The position numbers and the translations under genes are program-made. From contig NZ_JAEQNB010000001.1 in assembly GCF_016722965.1 (NCBI RefSeq), forward strand, positions 1,391,344 to 1,455,343: 64,000 bases of DNA. Reading direction: 5' to 3'. The notes beneath the pieces are model-generated. The model saw nothing but the letters and a program-made list of their open reading frames with translations, did not search any database and was not told the DNA's origin. The DNA is from Tumebacillus amylolyticus (lineage in GTDB: Bacteria > Bacillota > Bacilli > Tumebacillales > Tumebacillaceae). Positions 26,410 to 33,953 of this stretch are shown in pieces. The stretch's first letter is position 1; each line of letters opens with the position of its first letter.

Positions 26410-26451
26410 ACGCCGCTCCTTCGCTTTCATGCGAGGGAGAGGCGTTTTTTT
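26410..26451 (+). terminator. Terminator of the tRNA-Val triplet
   Basis: ACGCCGCTCCTTCGC-TTTCAT-GCGAGGGAGAGGCGT plus T run. Related terminators follow the tRNA-Val copies at 26788 and 36105. Confidence 0.8.
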
Positions 26452-26513
26452 GGTCTCCTTCGGTTCCATTCACAGTTTTCTCACAATTTATCGCAATGAA
26501 ATTCTATTTATGC

Positions 26514-26519
26514 TATACT
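26514..26519 (+). promoter_or_regulatory. Extended -10 promoter upstream of the lanthipeptide-like gene
   Basis: TATGCTATACT contains an extended -10 (core TATACT at 26514-26519). The -35 region is weak. The 5' leader to the GTG start is about 95 bases. Confidence 0.45.
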
Positions 26520-26619
26520 TTAGGGGAGGTTTTTGTTGGAAGGGCCCTGACAATGATTCCTCACCTAACAACTGAGACATACATCCTTGGACAATATGAT
26601 CCTTTAGGAGGTTATTCCA

Positions 26620-26742
26620 GTGGAAAAAATGTTCGATCTCGACGTTCAAGTAATGTCCGCTGTAAGCGATGTAAGCGATGGTGGAGATCTTTCCGGGTAC
26701 ACGTCGTCCTGTTTTTGCACGATCGCCAGCTGCCGGCCTTAA
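26620..26742 (+). CDS. Orphan class I lanthipeptide-like precursor peptide (40 aa)
   Basis: A 40-codon frame with GTG start, AGGAGG 8 bases upstream, its own promoter-like sequence and a terminator just after the stop. Residues 5-11 are FDLDVQV, which match the F-(N/D)-L-D box of class I lanthipeptide leaders (gallidermin has FNLDVKV), the site recognised by LanB dehydratases. The C-terminal part, after GGDLSG, reads YTSSCFCTIASCRP: three Cys (31, 33, 38) with Thr/Ser at 28, 29, 30, 34 and 37, as needed for (methyl)lanthionine rings. No LanB, LanC, transporter or protease lies in the window, so maturation would need enzymes elsewhere. It could also be a decayed remnant or a different Cys-rich RiPP. 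Confidence 0.55.
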   Translation: MEKMFDLDVQVMSAVSDVSDGGDLSGYTSSCFCTIASCRP

Positions 26743-26755
26743 ACGCGTTATTTTG

Positions 26756-26787
26756 AAAAAAGGGACTCCGTCGAGTCCCTTTTTTTT
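26756..26787 (+). terminator. Terminator after the lanthipeptide-like gene
   Basis: AAAAAAGGGACTC-CGTC-GAGTCCCTTTTTTTT, 13 bases after the stop codon. Confidence 0.85.
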
Positions 26788-26863
26788 GCGTCTTCAACAC
26801 AGTTGGTTGAGCACCACCTAGAATAGGTTGAAGTCATAGCTTCGAATCCTGTTGATAGCACCA
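26788..26863 (+). pseudogene. Degenerate tRNA-Val copy (island junction)
   Basis: 76 bases aligning end to end with tRNA-Val copy 5: AGTTGGTTGAGCACCACC and CCTGTTGATAGCACCA are kept, but the acceptor 5' strand (GCGTCTT) no longer pairs with TGATAGC and the anticodon loop has changed to TAGAATA with a broken stem. It is followed by AAATGGATTTGGAG and a terminator like those of the intact copy and of the 36105 copy. Confidence 0.75.
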
Positions 26864-26883
26864 AATGGATTTGGAGTAACCGA

Positions 26884-26921
26884 CTCTCCTACGCTTTCAT
26901 GCGAGGGAGGGGCGTTTTTTT
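26884..26921 (+). terminator. Terminator attached to the degenerate tRNA-Val copy
   Basis: CTCTCCTACGC-TTTCAT-GCGAGGGAGGGG then GCGTTTTTTT; same family as the hairpins at 26410 and 36197. Confidence 0.7.
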
Positions 26922-27326
26922 GTGGGGTTAAGGGCAATGATGACGGAAGACGTTAAGGTACTTTATGAGCATTTTCGGGGATAGGTATTCAACTTGCTAC
27001 TGTTTCCGGTAGAAGCCTGCATGAGCTAGAGTATCATTAAGTTGGTCGTGATGAACTGCTGGTAGTTTCATAATTCGTCCTTGGTGAACTGAATTATGCG
27101 AAAAAAGGCGATATAGTACGTGCGGTATGAAGTCCTGCCCAATGTCATACACGAAAAAAAATCGGACAAAAAGTGACATTCAAGCACGCTGATCTTTCGG
27201 CGTGTTTTTTGGTCAGCACAGTTTGTTGTGAATGTATCTGCTCTTATGTTAAAACTGTATACACGCTTGTAATCGTTCGGTATAATAATTATTGGAATTA
27301 CTGATCAATTAGGGTGGGTGTCAGAT
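26922..27326. other. Regulator upstream region
   Basis: No gene seen. It holds a small hairpin with T run (GCACGCTGATCTTTCGGCGTG at about 27182-27212), a palindrome TGTATACA at 27256-27263 and a TATAAT at 27281-27286 that is a likely -10 for the RRNPP regulator gene. The palindrome covers the -35 position, so it is a candidate operator. Confidence 0.5.
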
Positions 27327-28613
27327 ATGCTAGTAGATAAGTCGCTTTCCATTGGGCAGCGCTTTAAAGAAATACGGATTGAAAAAGGTTTTTCGCAAGA
27401 GTCGTTGGCGGATGGACTTTGCCATTTCACTACCGTTAGTAGGATTGAGAACGATCGCAGCTACCCTTCTGCGGCACTTTTGGGTAAACTGGCCGATAAA
27501 TTAGGCGTTCCTCTACGAGAAATCATGGGTATGCAAGAGCAACAGTTGGAAGCTGACTTTCAGATCGAGATGGTCAGAGTATATATTGAAAAGGCCGATT
27601 ATAACCATGCCCTCGACCTAATTCAACAATTGGATCAACGCGAAGACCTGTTGGGACATCAACGAGATGGATTAGTAAATTATCGTACAGAATGTCAGTT
27701 AAGGGCGGGGATGTTTGAGAAGGCAGTAGAACAACTACTGCCTTTCTTACAAACTCAACAGGTCCAACAAACGATAAGTGATGAGATTTTGTGCGACCTA
27801 TATAATAAACTCGGGAATGCTCATCATCGTCTAAATGGTTTTGAAAAGGCGTACTCAGCATTTGAACAAGGCTACAGGGTTAGCTTACGTATTGCGGAGT
27901 TTGGAGCGATCTCTGCAAGGGTGACGAAAAACTTCGGCTTGGCTTGCGTGCAATTGGGATACAAAGATGACGCCAAAATATATCTTGAGAAGGCTTACTC
28001 CTTTTTCGAAAAAGTAGCCGACATGAGGGAAGTTGCAAATACCCTTTTCGATATGGCACGAGCTACGGGAAACACCGAACACATGACACAAGCTCGTTTT
28101 TTATTCGAGAGTCTAGAACTGGTGCGAGAGGCAAACCTAGCAAGACAGTACTATGAGTTTCATGTTCGATCCCAAGTTGATTATAAACAAGCAGTTGTGG
28201 AGCTTCACCAGATTGCATCGGAGTTTGAAAAAATGGACGATCTCGGTATGAGCTTTTTTACGTTGTCGAAGGCCGTCATGATAGCAATTCAAAATAGAGA
28301 TCTACCCTTAGCAGGCGAGTGCCTTGCAGAAGCTAATGTAAGAAGAGATGCACTAACCGTGGAGAATCCGAGATATTTAGGTTACTACTACAGAGCTAAA
28401 TCGGAATACAACTTCATCGTGAATGAATTTGATGAATGCGTAAAGCACTCAATAATGTCAAGTGAGATGTGTGCTATAATGGGCATGTACGCTGAAAGTG
28501 CGGAATCATTACGTTTGAGTACAAAGGTGTACCAATTACAGGGCGATTTTCAGAAGGCGTTCGAGGTTTCCATGAAGATGGTAGAAATGCTGGAGAAGGG
28601 ACAGAGGAGGTAA
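27327..28613 (+). CDS. HTH-TPR transcriptional regulator of the RRNPP (peptide-sensing) type
   Basis: A 428-residue DNA-binding regulator. An N-terminal XRE-type helix-turn-helix (residues 7-62, with RFKEIRIEKGFSQESLADGL and FTTVSRIENDRSYPS) is followed by helical repeats that look like at least seven TPRs (for example GNAHHRLNGFEKAYSAFEQG). This layout is that of PlcR/NprR/Rgg-type receptors, whose TPR domain binds a re-imported oligopeptide. The gene directly downstream encodes a short secreted peptide, and its ribosome site overlaps this stop codon, the standard arrangement of such quorum-sensing pairs. The ATG at 27327 is preferred; an in-frame GTG lies at 27318. Codon use is AT-richer than flanking core genes. 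Confidence 0.85.
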   Translation: MLVDKSLSIGQRFKEIRIEKGFSQESLADGLCHFTTVSRIENDRSYPSAALLGKLADKLGVPLREIMGMQEQQLEADFQIEMVRVYIEKADYNHALDLIQQLDQREDLLGHQRDGLVNYRTECQLRAGMFEKAVEQLLPFLQTQQVQQTISDEILCDLYNKLGNAHHRLNGFEKAYSAFEQGYRVSLRIAEFGAISARVTKNFGLACVQLGYKDDAKIYLEKAYSFFEKVADMREVANTLFDMARATGNTEHMTQARFLFESLELVREANLARQYYEFHVRSQVDYKQAVVELHQIASEFEKMDDLGMSFFTLSKAVMIAIQNRDLPLAGECLAEANVRRDALTVENPRYLGYYYRAKSEYNFIVNEFDECVKHSIMSSEMCAIMGMYAESAESLRLSTKVYQLQGDFQKAFEVSMKMVEMLEKGQRR

Positions 28614-28619
28614 TCAGGG

Positions 28620-28790
28620 TTGAAGAAGATTCTCGGAATTGCTCTTGTTGCTGCTGTAGTATGTGGCGTGGGGATGTGGGCTAAGAACACAAATTATGTT
28701 GCATATGACATTGGGCCTGATCCAACTTTTGCCCACAAGATGGTATCAATTATTGGGACTGGGTCGGACACCATTACTAAAAATGTATAA
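28620..28790 (+). CDS. Secreted signalling propeptide (Phr/NprX-like), 56 aa
   Basis: Not a long frame, but well supported by context. A TTG start is preceded by GAGGAGG overlapping the regulator stop. The product begins MKKILGIALVAAVVCGVGMW, a typical Sec signal sequence, followed by a 36-residue polar tail ending GTGSDTITKNV. Pro-peptides of RRNPP receptors have this shape, with the mature signal usually 5-10 residues cut from the tail, so something within SDTITKNV is the likely signal. A small terminator (CCGCC...GGCGGTTTTT) follows. The sequence belongs to no named Phr that I recognise; the assignment rests on layout and position. Confidence 0.7.
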   Translation: MKKILGIALVAAVVCGVGMWAKNTNYVAYDIGPDPTFAHKMVSIIGTGSDTITKNV

Positions 28791-28802
28791 TACATTCGCC
28801 GC

Positions 28803-28830
28803 CTTCTTCGTTGATGGCGGTTTTTCTTTG
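28803..28830 (+). terminator. Terminator of the regulator/propeptide pair
   Basis: CCGCC-TTCTTCGTTGAT-GGCGG then TTTTTC, 13 bases after the propeptide stop. Confidence 0.6.
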
Positions 28831-28868
28831 GAAAAAATACGATAGAACCCCCAATGTAAAGTGCATGA

Positions 28869-29006
28869 TTGCCGGTGAATGTTGCTAATTTTAGCGGGGA
28901 GGCAATTCCTGACGATTTGGAAAAACAAATACATCGGGGCCAACAATGGCTCACCGGCTTTAGGGCACAGGGGGTTCATATCGTTTCACCCATTCTGGGG
29001 GAGTAG
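28869..29006 (+). CDS. Possible small ORF or gene remnant (45 aa)
   Basis: TTG-started frame whose product looks protein-like (VNVANFSGEAIPDDLEKQIH, then WLTGFRAQGVHIVSPI) but lacks a clear ribosome site. It may be the C-terminal remnant of a larger gene or a small helical protein. No family recognised. Confidence 0.25.
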   Translation: MPVNVANFSGEAIPDDLEKQIHRGQQWLTGFRAQGVHIVSPILGE

Positions 29007-29198
29007 TTGCGGAACCTTACCAGATTCCGCCGGGGTCTTACATCGGGTAGCACCCACATTCAAGTGCCACCATGCTAGTTATGATACGTGTCAATCTATC
29101 CTTTCACAGGTCTATTATTTTTAGTTATTTATTCTTGTTTTATGTGAAAGTAGACTAGAAACACAAGGTTTTTTATAGTGTAAGCAAAAGATACAATC

Positions 29199-29236
29199 AT
29201 CGGTGTAAGGATTTCCTTGCATCGGTGTTTTTTTAT
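29199..29236 (+). terminator. Hairpin with T run before the second HTH-TPR gene
   Basis: GTAAGG-ATTT-CCTTGC stem with flanking CGGTG repeats, then TTTTTTT; placed 26 bases ahead of the next start codon, so it could be an attenuator. Confidence 0.45.
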
Positions 29237-29260
29237 TTTGTTTGACAGGAGGGGTAGGAA

Positions 29261-30667
29261 ATGGACAATTCGAGCGGTGACGATAAAAACATAGTACATG
29301 AAGGGTACGTCACGCTAGGTGAACGCATTCGAGATTTGCGAATGACAAAAGGCTTGACCCAAACCCAAGTCGCGGAAGGAATCATCACACCGTCCATGAT
29401 GTCTCAGATCGAGACGGGAAAAGCGCTCCCAAGCTATGCAACCATCGCGGCCATCGCGAGAAAGTTGGAGACGCCATTGTCCTCGTTGTTCGAGGGCCTT
29501 AGTTTCAACAAAATGCAGCTCTTGGGCTATAAGTTAGCCATGTCTCATATGGCAATGGGTTCGTATCGTTCTGCCCTTCCTGTTCTTCAGGAGCTTTTCG
29601 AGGCAGAACACCTCGATGATGAGATACAACTCAATGAGTTGAAACTAAACCTTGCAATCTGTTGCCGGGAAACGAAGAACTTCCACGAGGCTATCCGTTT
29701 AATCATGAGTCTGGTGGATGAATACTCACGTTCAAGCAAGCGCAGCGATCAGCACAAACTCGTGCATCTTCACCTTCATCTGAGCGAGACCTTCGAAAAC
29801 AACCTCATGTACTTCGAAGCATTACGATCCGCTCTCAACGCCCGCGATACATACGAACTTCAAAAAAACGATCCATTGCTAGAGGGCAAGATTTTGATGC
29901 ATCTCGCGGATTTAAACAAGAGGCTTCACCGGTTCGAGGAAGCGAATGCTTACTACAAGCAAGCCTTGGAAGTCTGCAATCAACTGACCGATAACGTCGA
30001 GGAACTTGGCATCCTCTATCAGCGAATGGCGGAACTTCAGTACGCAGTAGGGGAGCCGGAACTTTGCATTGACCTTGCAAACAAGGCCATCGGATTGCTT
30101 CAAGAGGCGGGTCGGATCACGAATTACCGCGAAACCAAGAGATTGATCGTGATGGAGCAGGCTAACAAGGAGAATTGGCAAGACTCCATCGCAGTCTTGC
30201 TCAAAATGGCGACGATGTACGCCGTAGAAGACCCGCAGAAAGAAGCCGGCCTGTACTTGGACGTGGCTCAAATTTACATGATGGTTCAGAACTTTGAGGA
30301 ATGTCAGGTCTTTTGTTTGAAAGCCTTGGGCTTGCTCACGGACATTGAACAACAGGTACTCACCAAGTACGACATGACCACCAAGCATGAGCGCAAGCAA
30401 CAAGAGAACTTCCTGTTGATCGGTCGGGCAAACCTCCTCATGGCGTCCGTCTATCTGCACCGTCAAGAGCACGGCAGAGTGATTCACTTGTTAGAAACCG
30501 CGATCCCGATCTTCAAGCAACAAGTGAGACTTGACGAGTTGTACACGGCTGCCTCCCTGCTCACGAAAATTGTGAAGAACGGTGAAAAAAATGAGCAAGC
30601 CTGGGAGTTGATTACGGGCTGCCATGACTTCCTCTTCGTCCATTTGCGTAGACAGGGGATTCTCTGA
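29261..30667 (+). CDS. HTH-TPR transcriptional regulator (second, RRNPP-like)
   Basis: A 468-residue regulator with an XRE helix-turn-helix at about 18-72 (LGERIRDLRMTKGLTQTQVA, PSMMSQIETGKALPS) and a long C-terminal array of helical TPR-like repeats (GKILMHLADLNKRLHRFEEA, GILYQRMAELQYAVGEPELC). It resembles the regulator at 27327 in plan but the two differ in sequence, and its GC content is higher than that of neighbouring island genes. AGGAGGGG lies upstream of the ATG. No secreted peptide gene follows; instead a 104-residue protein of unknown function starts one base after its stop, so the effector may be different. Confidence 0.82.
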   Translation: MDNSSGDDKNIVHEGYVTLGERIRDLRMTKGLTQTQVAEGIITPSMMSQIETGKALPSYATIAAIARKLETPLSSLFEGLSFNKMQLLGYKLAMSHMAMGSYRSALPVLQELFEAEHLDDEIQLNELKLNLAICCRETKNFHEAIRLIMSLVDEYSRSSKRSDQHKLVHLHLHLSETFENNLMYFEALRSALNARDTYELQKNDPLLEGKILMHLADLNKRLHRFEEANAYYKQALEVCNQLTDNVEELGILYQRMAELQYAVGEPELCIDLANKAIGLLQEAGRITNYRETKRLIVMEQANKENWQDSIAVLLKMATMYAVEDPQKEAGLYLDVAQIYMMVQNFEECQVFCLKALGLLTDIEQQVLTKYDMTTKHERKQQENFLLIGRANLLMASVYLHRQEHGRVIHLLETAIPIFKQQVRLDELYTAASLLTKIVKNGEKNEQAWELITGCHDFLFVHLRRQGIL

Positions 30668-30668
30668 C

Positions 30669-30983
30669 GTGACACTCGTTTTCTGGGCAGACGATGACAA
30701 GTGGTTCAAGATTTTCGTGAATGGTCACTTTGTCTGCGAAATCTTGGCGGTGAATCTCCAACATGCCTACTTGAAAGCCCACCACGAATGGGCCGTGAAA
30801 AAGTTTTTGAAACAAAAGGGGGTTGAGAATACCTTCATGTTGGTTTGTGAGGAGTCCGTTGCAGGAACCGAAACAGAAGATGAATCTGTGTATACGAATC
30901 AACTCGCAAGTCGAATTGTTGCTTCGCCGTTGTTAGCACGGATTTTCAAGGGATGGAGGGAGAAGAATCGTGGCGGAACGTGA
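30669..30983 (+). CDS. Hypothetical protein (104 aa), coupled to the second HTH-TPR gene
   Basis: GTG start one base after the regulator stop, with AGGGGA 9 bases upstream; a longer in-frame ATG at 30624 overlaps the regulator and is less likely. The product opens VTLVFWADDDKWFKIFVNGH and is helical afterwards. Its opening resembles LVTIVWSDEDEADYKISGLL in the next protein, so the two look like distant paralogues. No known family. Its stop overlaps the next start by 14 bases. Confidence 0.6.
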   Translation: MTLVFWADDDKWFKIFVNGHFVCEILAVNLQHAYLKAHHEWAVKKFLKQKGVENTFMLVCEESVAGTETEDESVYTNQLASRIVASPLLARIFKGWREKNRGGT

Positions 30984-31299
30984 ACTGTACGATAGATGTC
31001 CCGGGGAAATCGAAGGATTTGATCTCGTTACAATTGTTTGGTCGGATGAAGACGAGGCGGATTATAAAATTTCAGGTCTGCTCATCACGGATCGGGTGGC
31101 CATGACGATTCTCGCGGGTAAAGTAGAAGTTTGCTTTGTGGAGGGCTTAACGAACGGCGAATACGAGATGGTTCAATGCATCGCTCCATTGTTTCATATA
31201 GGAGAAAATGCAAAATGTCGCCCAGAAGTTTGCAAGAACTTGAAAAACCTTTCGCTGTTCGAGTTTGTCGGAGGTATCAAAGATTCGATCTGCTGGTAG
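30970..31299 (+). CDS. Hypothetical protein (109 aa), paralogue of preceding gene
   Basis: GTG start preceded by GGAGGGAG. The product has a beta-rich core with LVTIVWSDEDEADYKISGLL and AMTILAGKVEVCFVEGLTNG, four Cys and no membrane segment or signal. It shares the V-W-(A/S)-D-(D/E)-D opening with the upstream protein and its AMT..GKVEV segment is repeated in the short frame at 31334. Probably co-transcribed with the HTH-TPR regulator. Function unknown. Confidence 0.6.
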   Translation: MAERELYDRCPGEIEGFDLVTIVWSDEDEADYKISGLLITDRVAMTILAGKVEVCFVEGLTNGEYEMVQCIAPLFHIGENAKCRPEVCKNLKNLSLFEFVGGIKDSICW

Positions 31300-31333
31300 A
31301 AGATGTTGGAACTGAAAAGGGACGTGAGACAGA

Positions 31334-31414
31334 ATGCAAAAACTTGAGGCCATGACTTTCGGAGGGAAAGTCGAAGTGGACTTTGGTAGGGGATTTGTTA
31401 CGAATCCATATTAA
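31334..31414 (+). pseudogene. 26-codon duplicate fragment of the preceding gene
   Basis: The short frame contains EAMTFGGKVEVDFGRGFVTN, which matches VAMTILAGKVEVCFVEGLTN of the 30970 product at both protein and DNA level. It looks like the stump of a tandem duplication rather than an independent gene. Confidence 0.4.
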
Positions 31415-32107
31415 CGGTCAGCTACGAAAGACGGTGTCATTTGACGGCCCGGGAACTATCACCAACACGAATTACAGTCCAAACGCAGTTTCCTAGTATC
31501 CTTTTGAGGGGTTCCGCTGGCCTCTTGCTGTATTCGAGGGAAGCAGCAGAGGACGGACATTCGAAATTGAGAGAATGGATCGGATCAAATTGTACATGCC
31601 TCGGGCCAAGTGTCCGAGGCTTTTTGTATGCTGAAATACGACTACCTATGTGTGCGTTCCTTCAATTAATAATACGCTCTAGCTCCTGCCTAGACCGTAT
31701 GACCGCTGCATACTTTACGGTGGAGTCCGTTGGAGCACAACACATCCAATCAAGATTTCGATAATCGCAAGTGTTACAAAGCCAATAACGGCGGGTCTTC
31801 GCATCTCTTCCAAACGGAGAGGTACCGAAGTGGTCGTAACGGGGCGACCTTGAAAACCGTTAGGGGGCAATCCCACGCAGATTTGAATCCTATCCTCTCC
31901 GCCTGTTGATATGTAAGGCTTTCGTGAGCTTTTCCACAGTTTGTGAATAGACCGCAAAAACGGATCAGTCTACGAAGTGATAGTCTTTTGGGGTTGTCGG
32001 TCTACTGGGGTCTTGAGTTCGTCAGTGTACGTCACAGGTATTTTTGCCGGTGGTGTTTTTGTTTTTGTCGAGACTCCAACGTACCAGAGTCAATAGGAGG
32101 GTTTACG
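31415..32107. other. Gap holding decayed sequence
   Basis: No intact gene. It contains a terminator-like hairpin GCCTCGG-GCCAAGTGT-CCGAGGC-TTTTT near 31598-31626 and the tRNA-Ser-like pseudogene at 31816. The rest shows nothing I can interpret. Confidence 0.5.
31816..31904 (+). pseudogene. tRNA-Ser (TGA) pseudogene
   Basis: Perfect acceptor GGAGAGG/CCTCTCC followed by GCCT instead of GCCA, a serine-type long variable region, and the anticodon loop CTTGAAA (TGA). The anticodon stem (GCGAC/ACCGT) has mismatches and the T-arm reads GATTTGAATCCTA in place of GGTTCGAATCC, so it is degenerate. Confidence 0.6.
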
Positions 32108-32318
32108 TTGGAAAAGAAGACGAGACGCAAGACGGAAAAGAACGCATCGGGCGTTGGGATTGGATACGCAGGAAGTTTTCATGAACGCGAAGATTTCCGA
32201 ACGATCCATTCCCTATACGATTCGCGATTACGAGACTCATTTCCGTTATCTGCGAAACTGGCTTGACGAACGTTATAGATTACTCTTCCCTTTATGCAAA
32301 AATATGAAATATAGATGA
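32108..32318 (+). pseudogene. Probable remnant of a tyrosine recombinase/integrase N-terminus
   Basis: A strong AGGAGG site precedes a TTG start (32108) giving MEKKTRRKTEKNASGVGI, and after a +1 shift the frame from 32181 reads ERSIPYTIRDYETHFRYLRN and then WLDERY before stopping at 32318. The S-x-x-T-I-R-D-Y-x-x-H-x-x-x-L-x-x-W-L pattern is that of the SAM-like core-binding domain of integrases. No catalytic domain follows. The match is by eye and short, so confidence is limited, but it would explain the island's missing integrase. Confidence 0.35.
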
Positions 32319-32650
32319 CCACCGAAAAGGAGCAGTTTGACGTTCATTCGCAACTTTGAACGAAACGGGGGATTAGTGAATTGTCGATCTATGACGGTCA
32401 ATAACTGATTTAGAACCATGAGGGAGTTCTTTCTTCAATTGGTGCGAAATAAAAGGGAATTTCAAGAAGCCGTTGTTGCTGACATAATAGCTTATAGGTT
32501 GACGATGACCGCATTAGTTTCATATACGAAATCAGCTAATTGGGGGTAGTCTTATCTTCGGTAAAGTAGTGTTTGTGAAACGGCCCCTACAAACAGGCAA
32601 AATCGTAAAGGCTAGAGAGTTTAGATAGGTGGCGTGACTTATTTTACAAA
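32319..32650. other. Gap with no visible gene
   Basis: AT-rich, no coding frame or structure that I can support. Confidence 0.4.
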
Positions 32651-32652
32651 AT

Positions 32653-32688
32653 ACTAGTATTTGATATATTATAACTAGTAAAACTAGA
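32653..32688 (+). promoter_or_regulatory. Promoter region of the TIR gene with repeated ACTAG motifs
   Basis: ACTAGT at 32653 and 32674 and ACTAGA at 32683 flank an AT-rich TTGATATATTATAA segment that could supply the -10. The spaced direct repeats suggest an operator just upstream of the ribosome site TTTTAGGAGGC. Confidence 0.4.
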
Positions 32689-32708
32689 GTTTTAGGAGGC
32701 AAGATCGT

Positions 32709-33875
32709 ATGACCTATAATATATTCCTTAGTCATGCTGTGGCAGATAAGGTCTTAGTACAACGGTTTGTGGAGTTCTTAAAACTAGGGTTAGACTTACG
32801 AAGACAGGATATCTATTGCACATCACTAGGAGCTATTCCAACCGGACAAGATTTTATTGAAAATATCCATACGCATGTTTCTGAGTGCAAACTCATTATT
32901 ATGCTAATTACTGAGAATTTTTTGGAAAGCAAATTTTGTTTGTGCGAACTTGGTGCAACGTGGGCACTTGGTAAATCAATCTACCCGATAATTGTCCCCC
33001 CCTTGAATTATGATTGTTTAGATAGCACGCCATTAAGAACAACTAATGCAATTAAATTAGATAACGAAGAGCAATTAGATAAAATGAGTAATGAATTTTT
33101 GCAGAGAAATATAATATCTTCTATCGATTCTGTTGAGTTTAATAAGAGTAAGAAGACGTTTCTTCGTGATATACCAACTGTATATAAAAAAAGTATTCGA
33201 TATGTTCCTATTGAAGAGCACAATGAGCTTTTGTCTAAAGTTAGTAAATTGAGTAATGAATTGTTGGAAAAGGAGAAATTGATCAAAAGTAATAAGCTTA
33301 CAACATCAAAGCAGAATAGAGACTCTTCAGTAGTTGAATTGGTAACTGGTGGTTCAAAGTCACTACAAGAGGCAACAACAAATATGTTAAACAAGCTGAA
33401 AGAAGCGGAGACTTTCAAGACAACTATAGATAGAATTTTAAATCTAAAAAATGCGGAACGGATTTATAGTAACCCTTCATGGACCAATACTCAATCTGAT
33501 GGCGAAGTGACCGAAACAAACGTTTCAATGCCATCAGGGGATTTTTGTTTTTACTTCGTATATGGAGATGATGGATTCATTGACTATTGCCTATTACTCT
33601 GCATCTGTCGAACTGAGGAACAGGTGTATAATTGTTTACCGGATATTACAATTACGGTACAATCTTACAAAAGTATAAGTAATATGCAATTCGAGTTTGT
33701 CATTGCCTATGCTGGTGACAATAACTTAATGAATACTAAAGCTCAAGAATTTTTCGATAATGTTGTGAAAAAGTACAGAGTAAAAAGTAAAGGTATATTC
33801 TATTTTGATATCTGGGATACCAATCGAGTAACAGATTTAGAGAAACAGTATGCACTAAGAGTAGAGGGGCGCTGA
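32709..33875 (+). CDS. TIR-domain protein (candidate antiphage NADase effector)
   Basis: A 388-residue protein with an N-terminal TIR domain (about 1-140): YNIFLSHAVADK opening, TSLGAIPTGQDFIENI, and SKFCLCELGATWALGK, where Glu80 occupies the catalytic glutamate position of NAD-cleaving TIRs. A coiled-coil linker (about 170-250) follows, then a C-terminal beta-rich domain of about 130 residues that I do not recognise. Bacterial TIR proteins with unknown C-terminal sensors are often abortive-infection effectors, so defence is the best guess. Codon use is very AT-rich compared with core genes. AGGAGG precedes the ATG; a terminator follows. No ThsA-like partner adjoins it. Confidence 0.82.
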   Translation: MTYNIFLSHAVADKVLVQRFVEFLKLGLDLRRQDIYCTSLGAIPTGQDFIENIHTHVSECKLIIMLITENFLESKFCLCELGATWALGKSIYPIIVPPLNYDCLDSTPLRTTNAIKLDNEEQLDKMSNEFLQRNIISSIDSVEFNKSKKTFLRDIPTVYKKSIRYVPIEEHNELLSKVSKLSNELLEKEKLIKSNKLTTSKQNRDSSVVELVTGGSKSLQEATTNMLNKLKEAETFKTTIDRILNLKNAERIYSNPSWTNTQSDGEVTETNVSMPSGDFCFYFVYGDDGFIDYCLLLCICRTEEQVYNCLPDITITVQSYKSISNMQFEFVIAYAGDNNLMNTKAQEFFDNVVKKYRVKSKGIFYFDIWDTNRVTDLEKQYALRVEGR

Positions 33876-33907
33876 TAATCAAAGTGTAACTTATTTGATT
33901 GCACCAA

Positions 33908-33953
33908 AGAAGCAAAAGGAGCCTCCTACACTGGCAAGCTCCTTTTTGCTCAG
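33908..33953 (+). terminator. Terminator after the TIR gene
   Basis: AGCAAAAGGAGC...GCTCCTTTTTGCT, perfect 11-12 base stem with T-rich 3' arm. Confidence 0.8.

Noticed and set aside
26496-26756. 86-codon frame overlapping the lanthipeptide-like gene
   Set aside because: No ribosome site at its starts and an Arg/Trp-rich translation without domain; the GTG frame at 26620 fits RBS, leader box and terminator.
31715-31957. 80-codon minus-strand frame
   Set aside because: It runs across the tRNA-Ser pseudogene and has no recognisable protein features.
32709-33875. Thoeris system
   Set aside because: Thoeris needs a ThsA (SIR2/macro-type) gene beside a ThsB-like TIR protein; none adjoins it and this protein is longer with an extra C-terminal domain.
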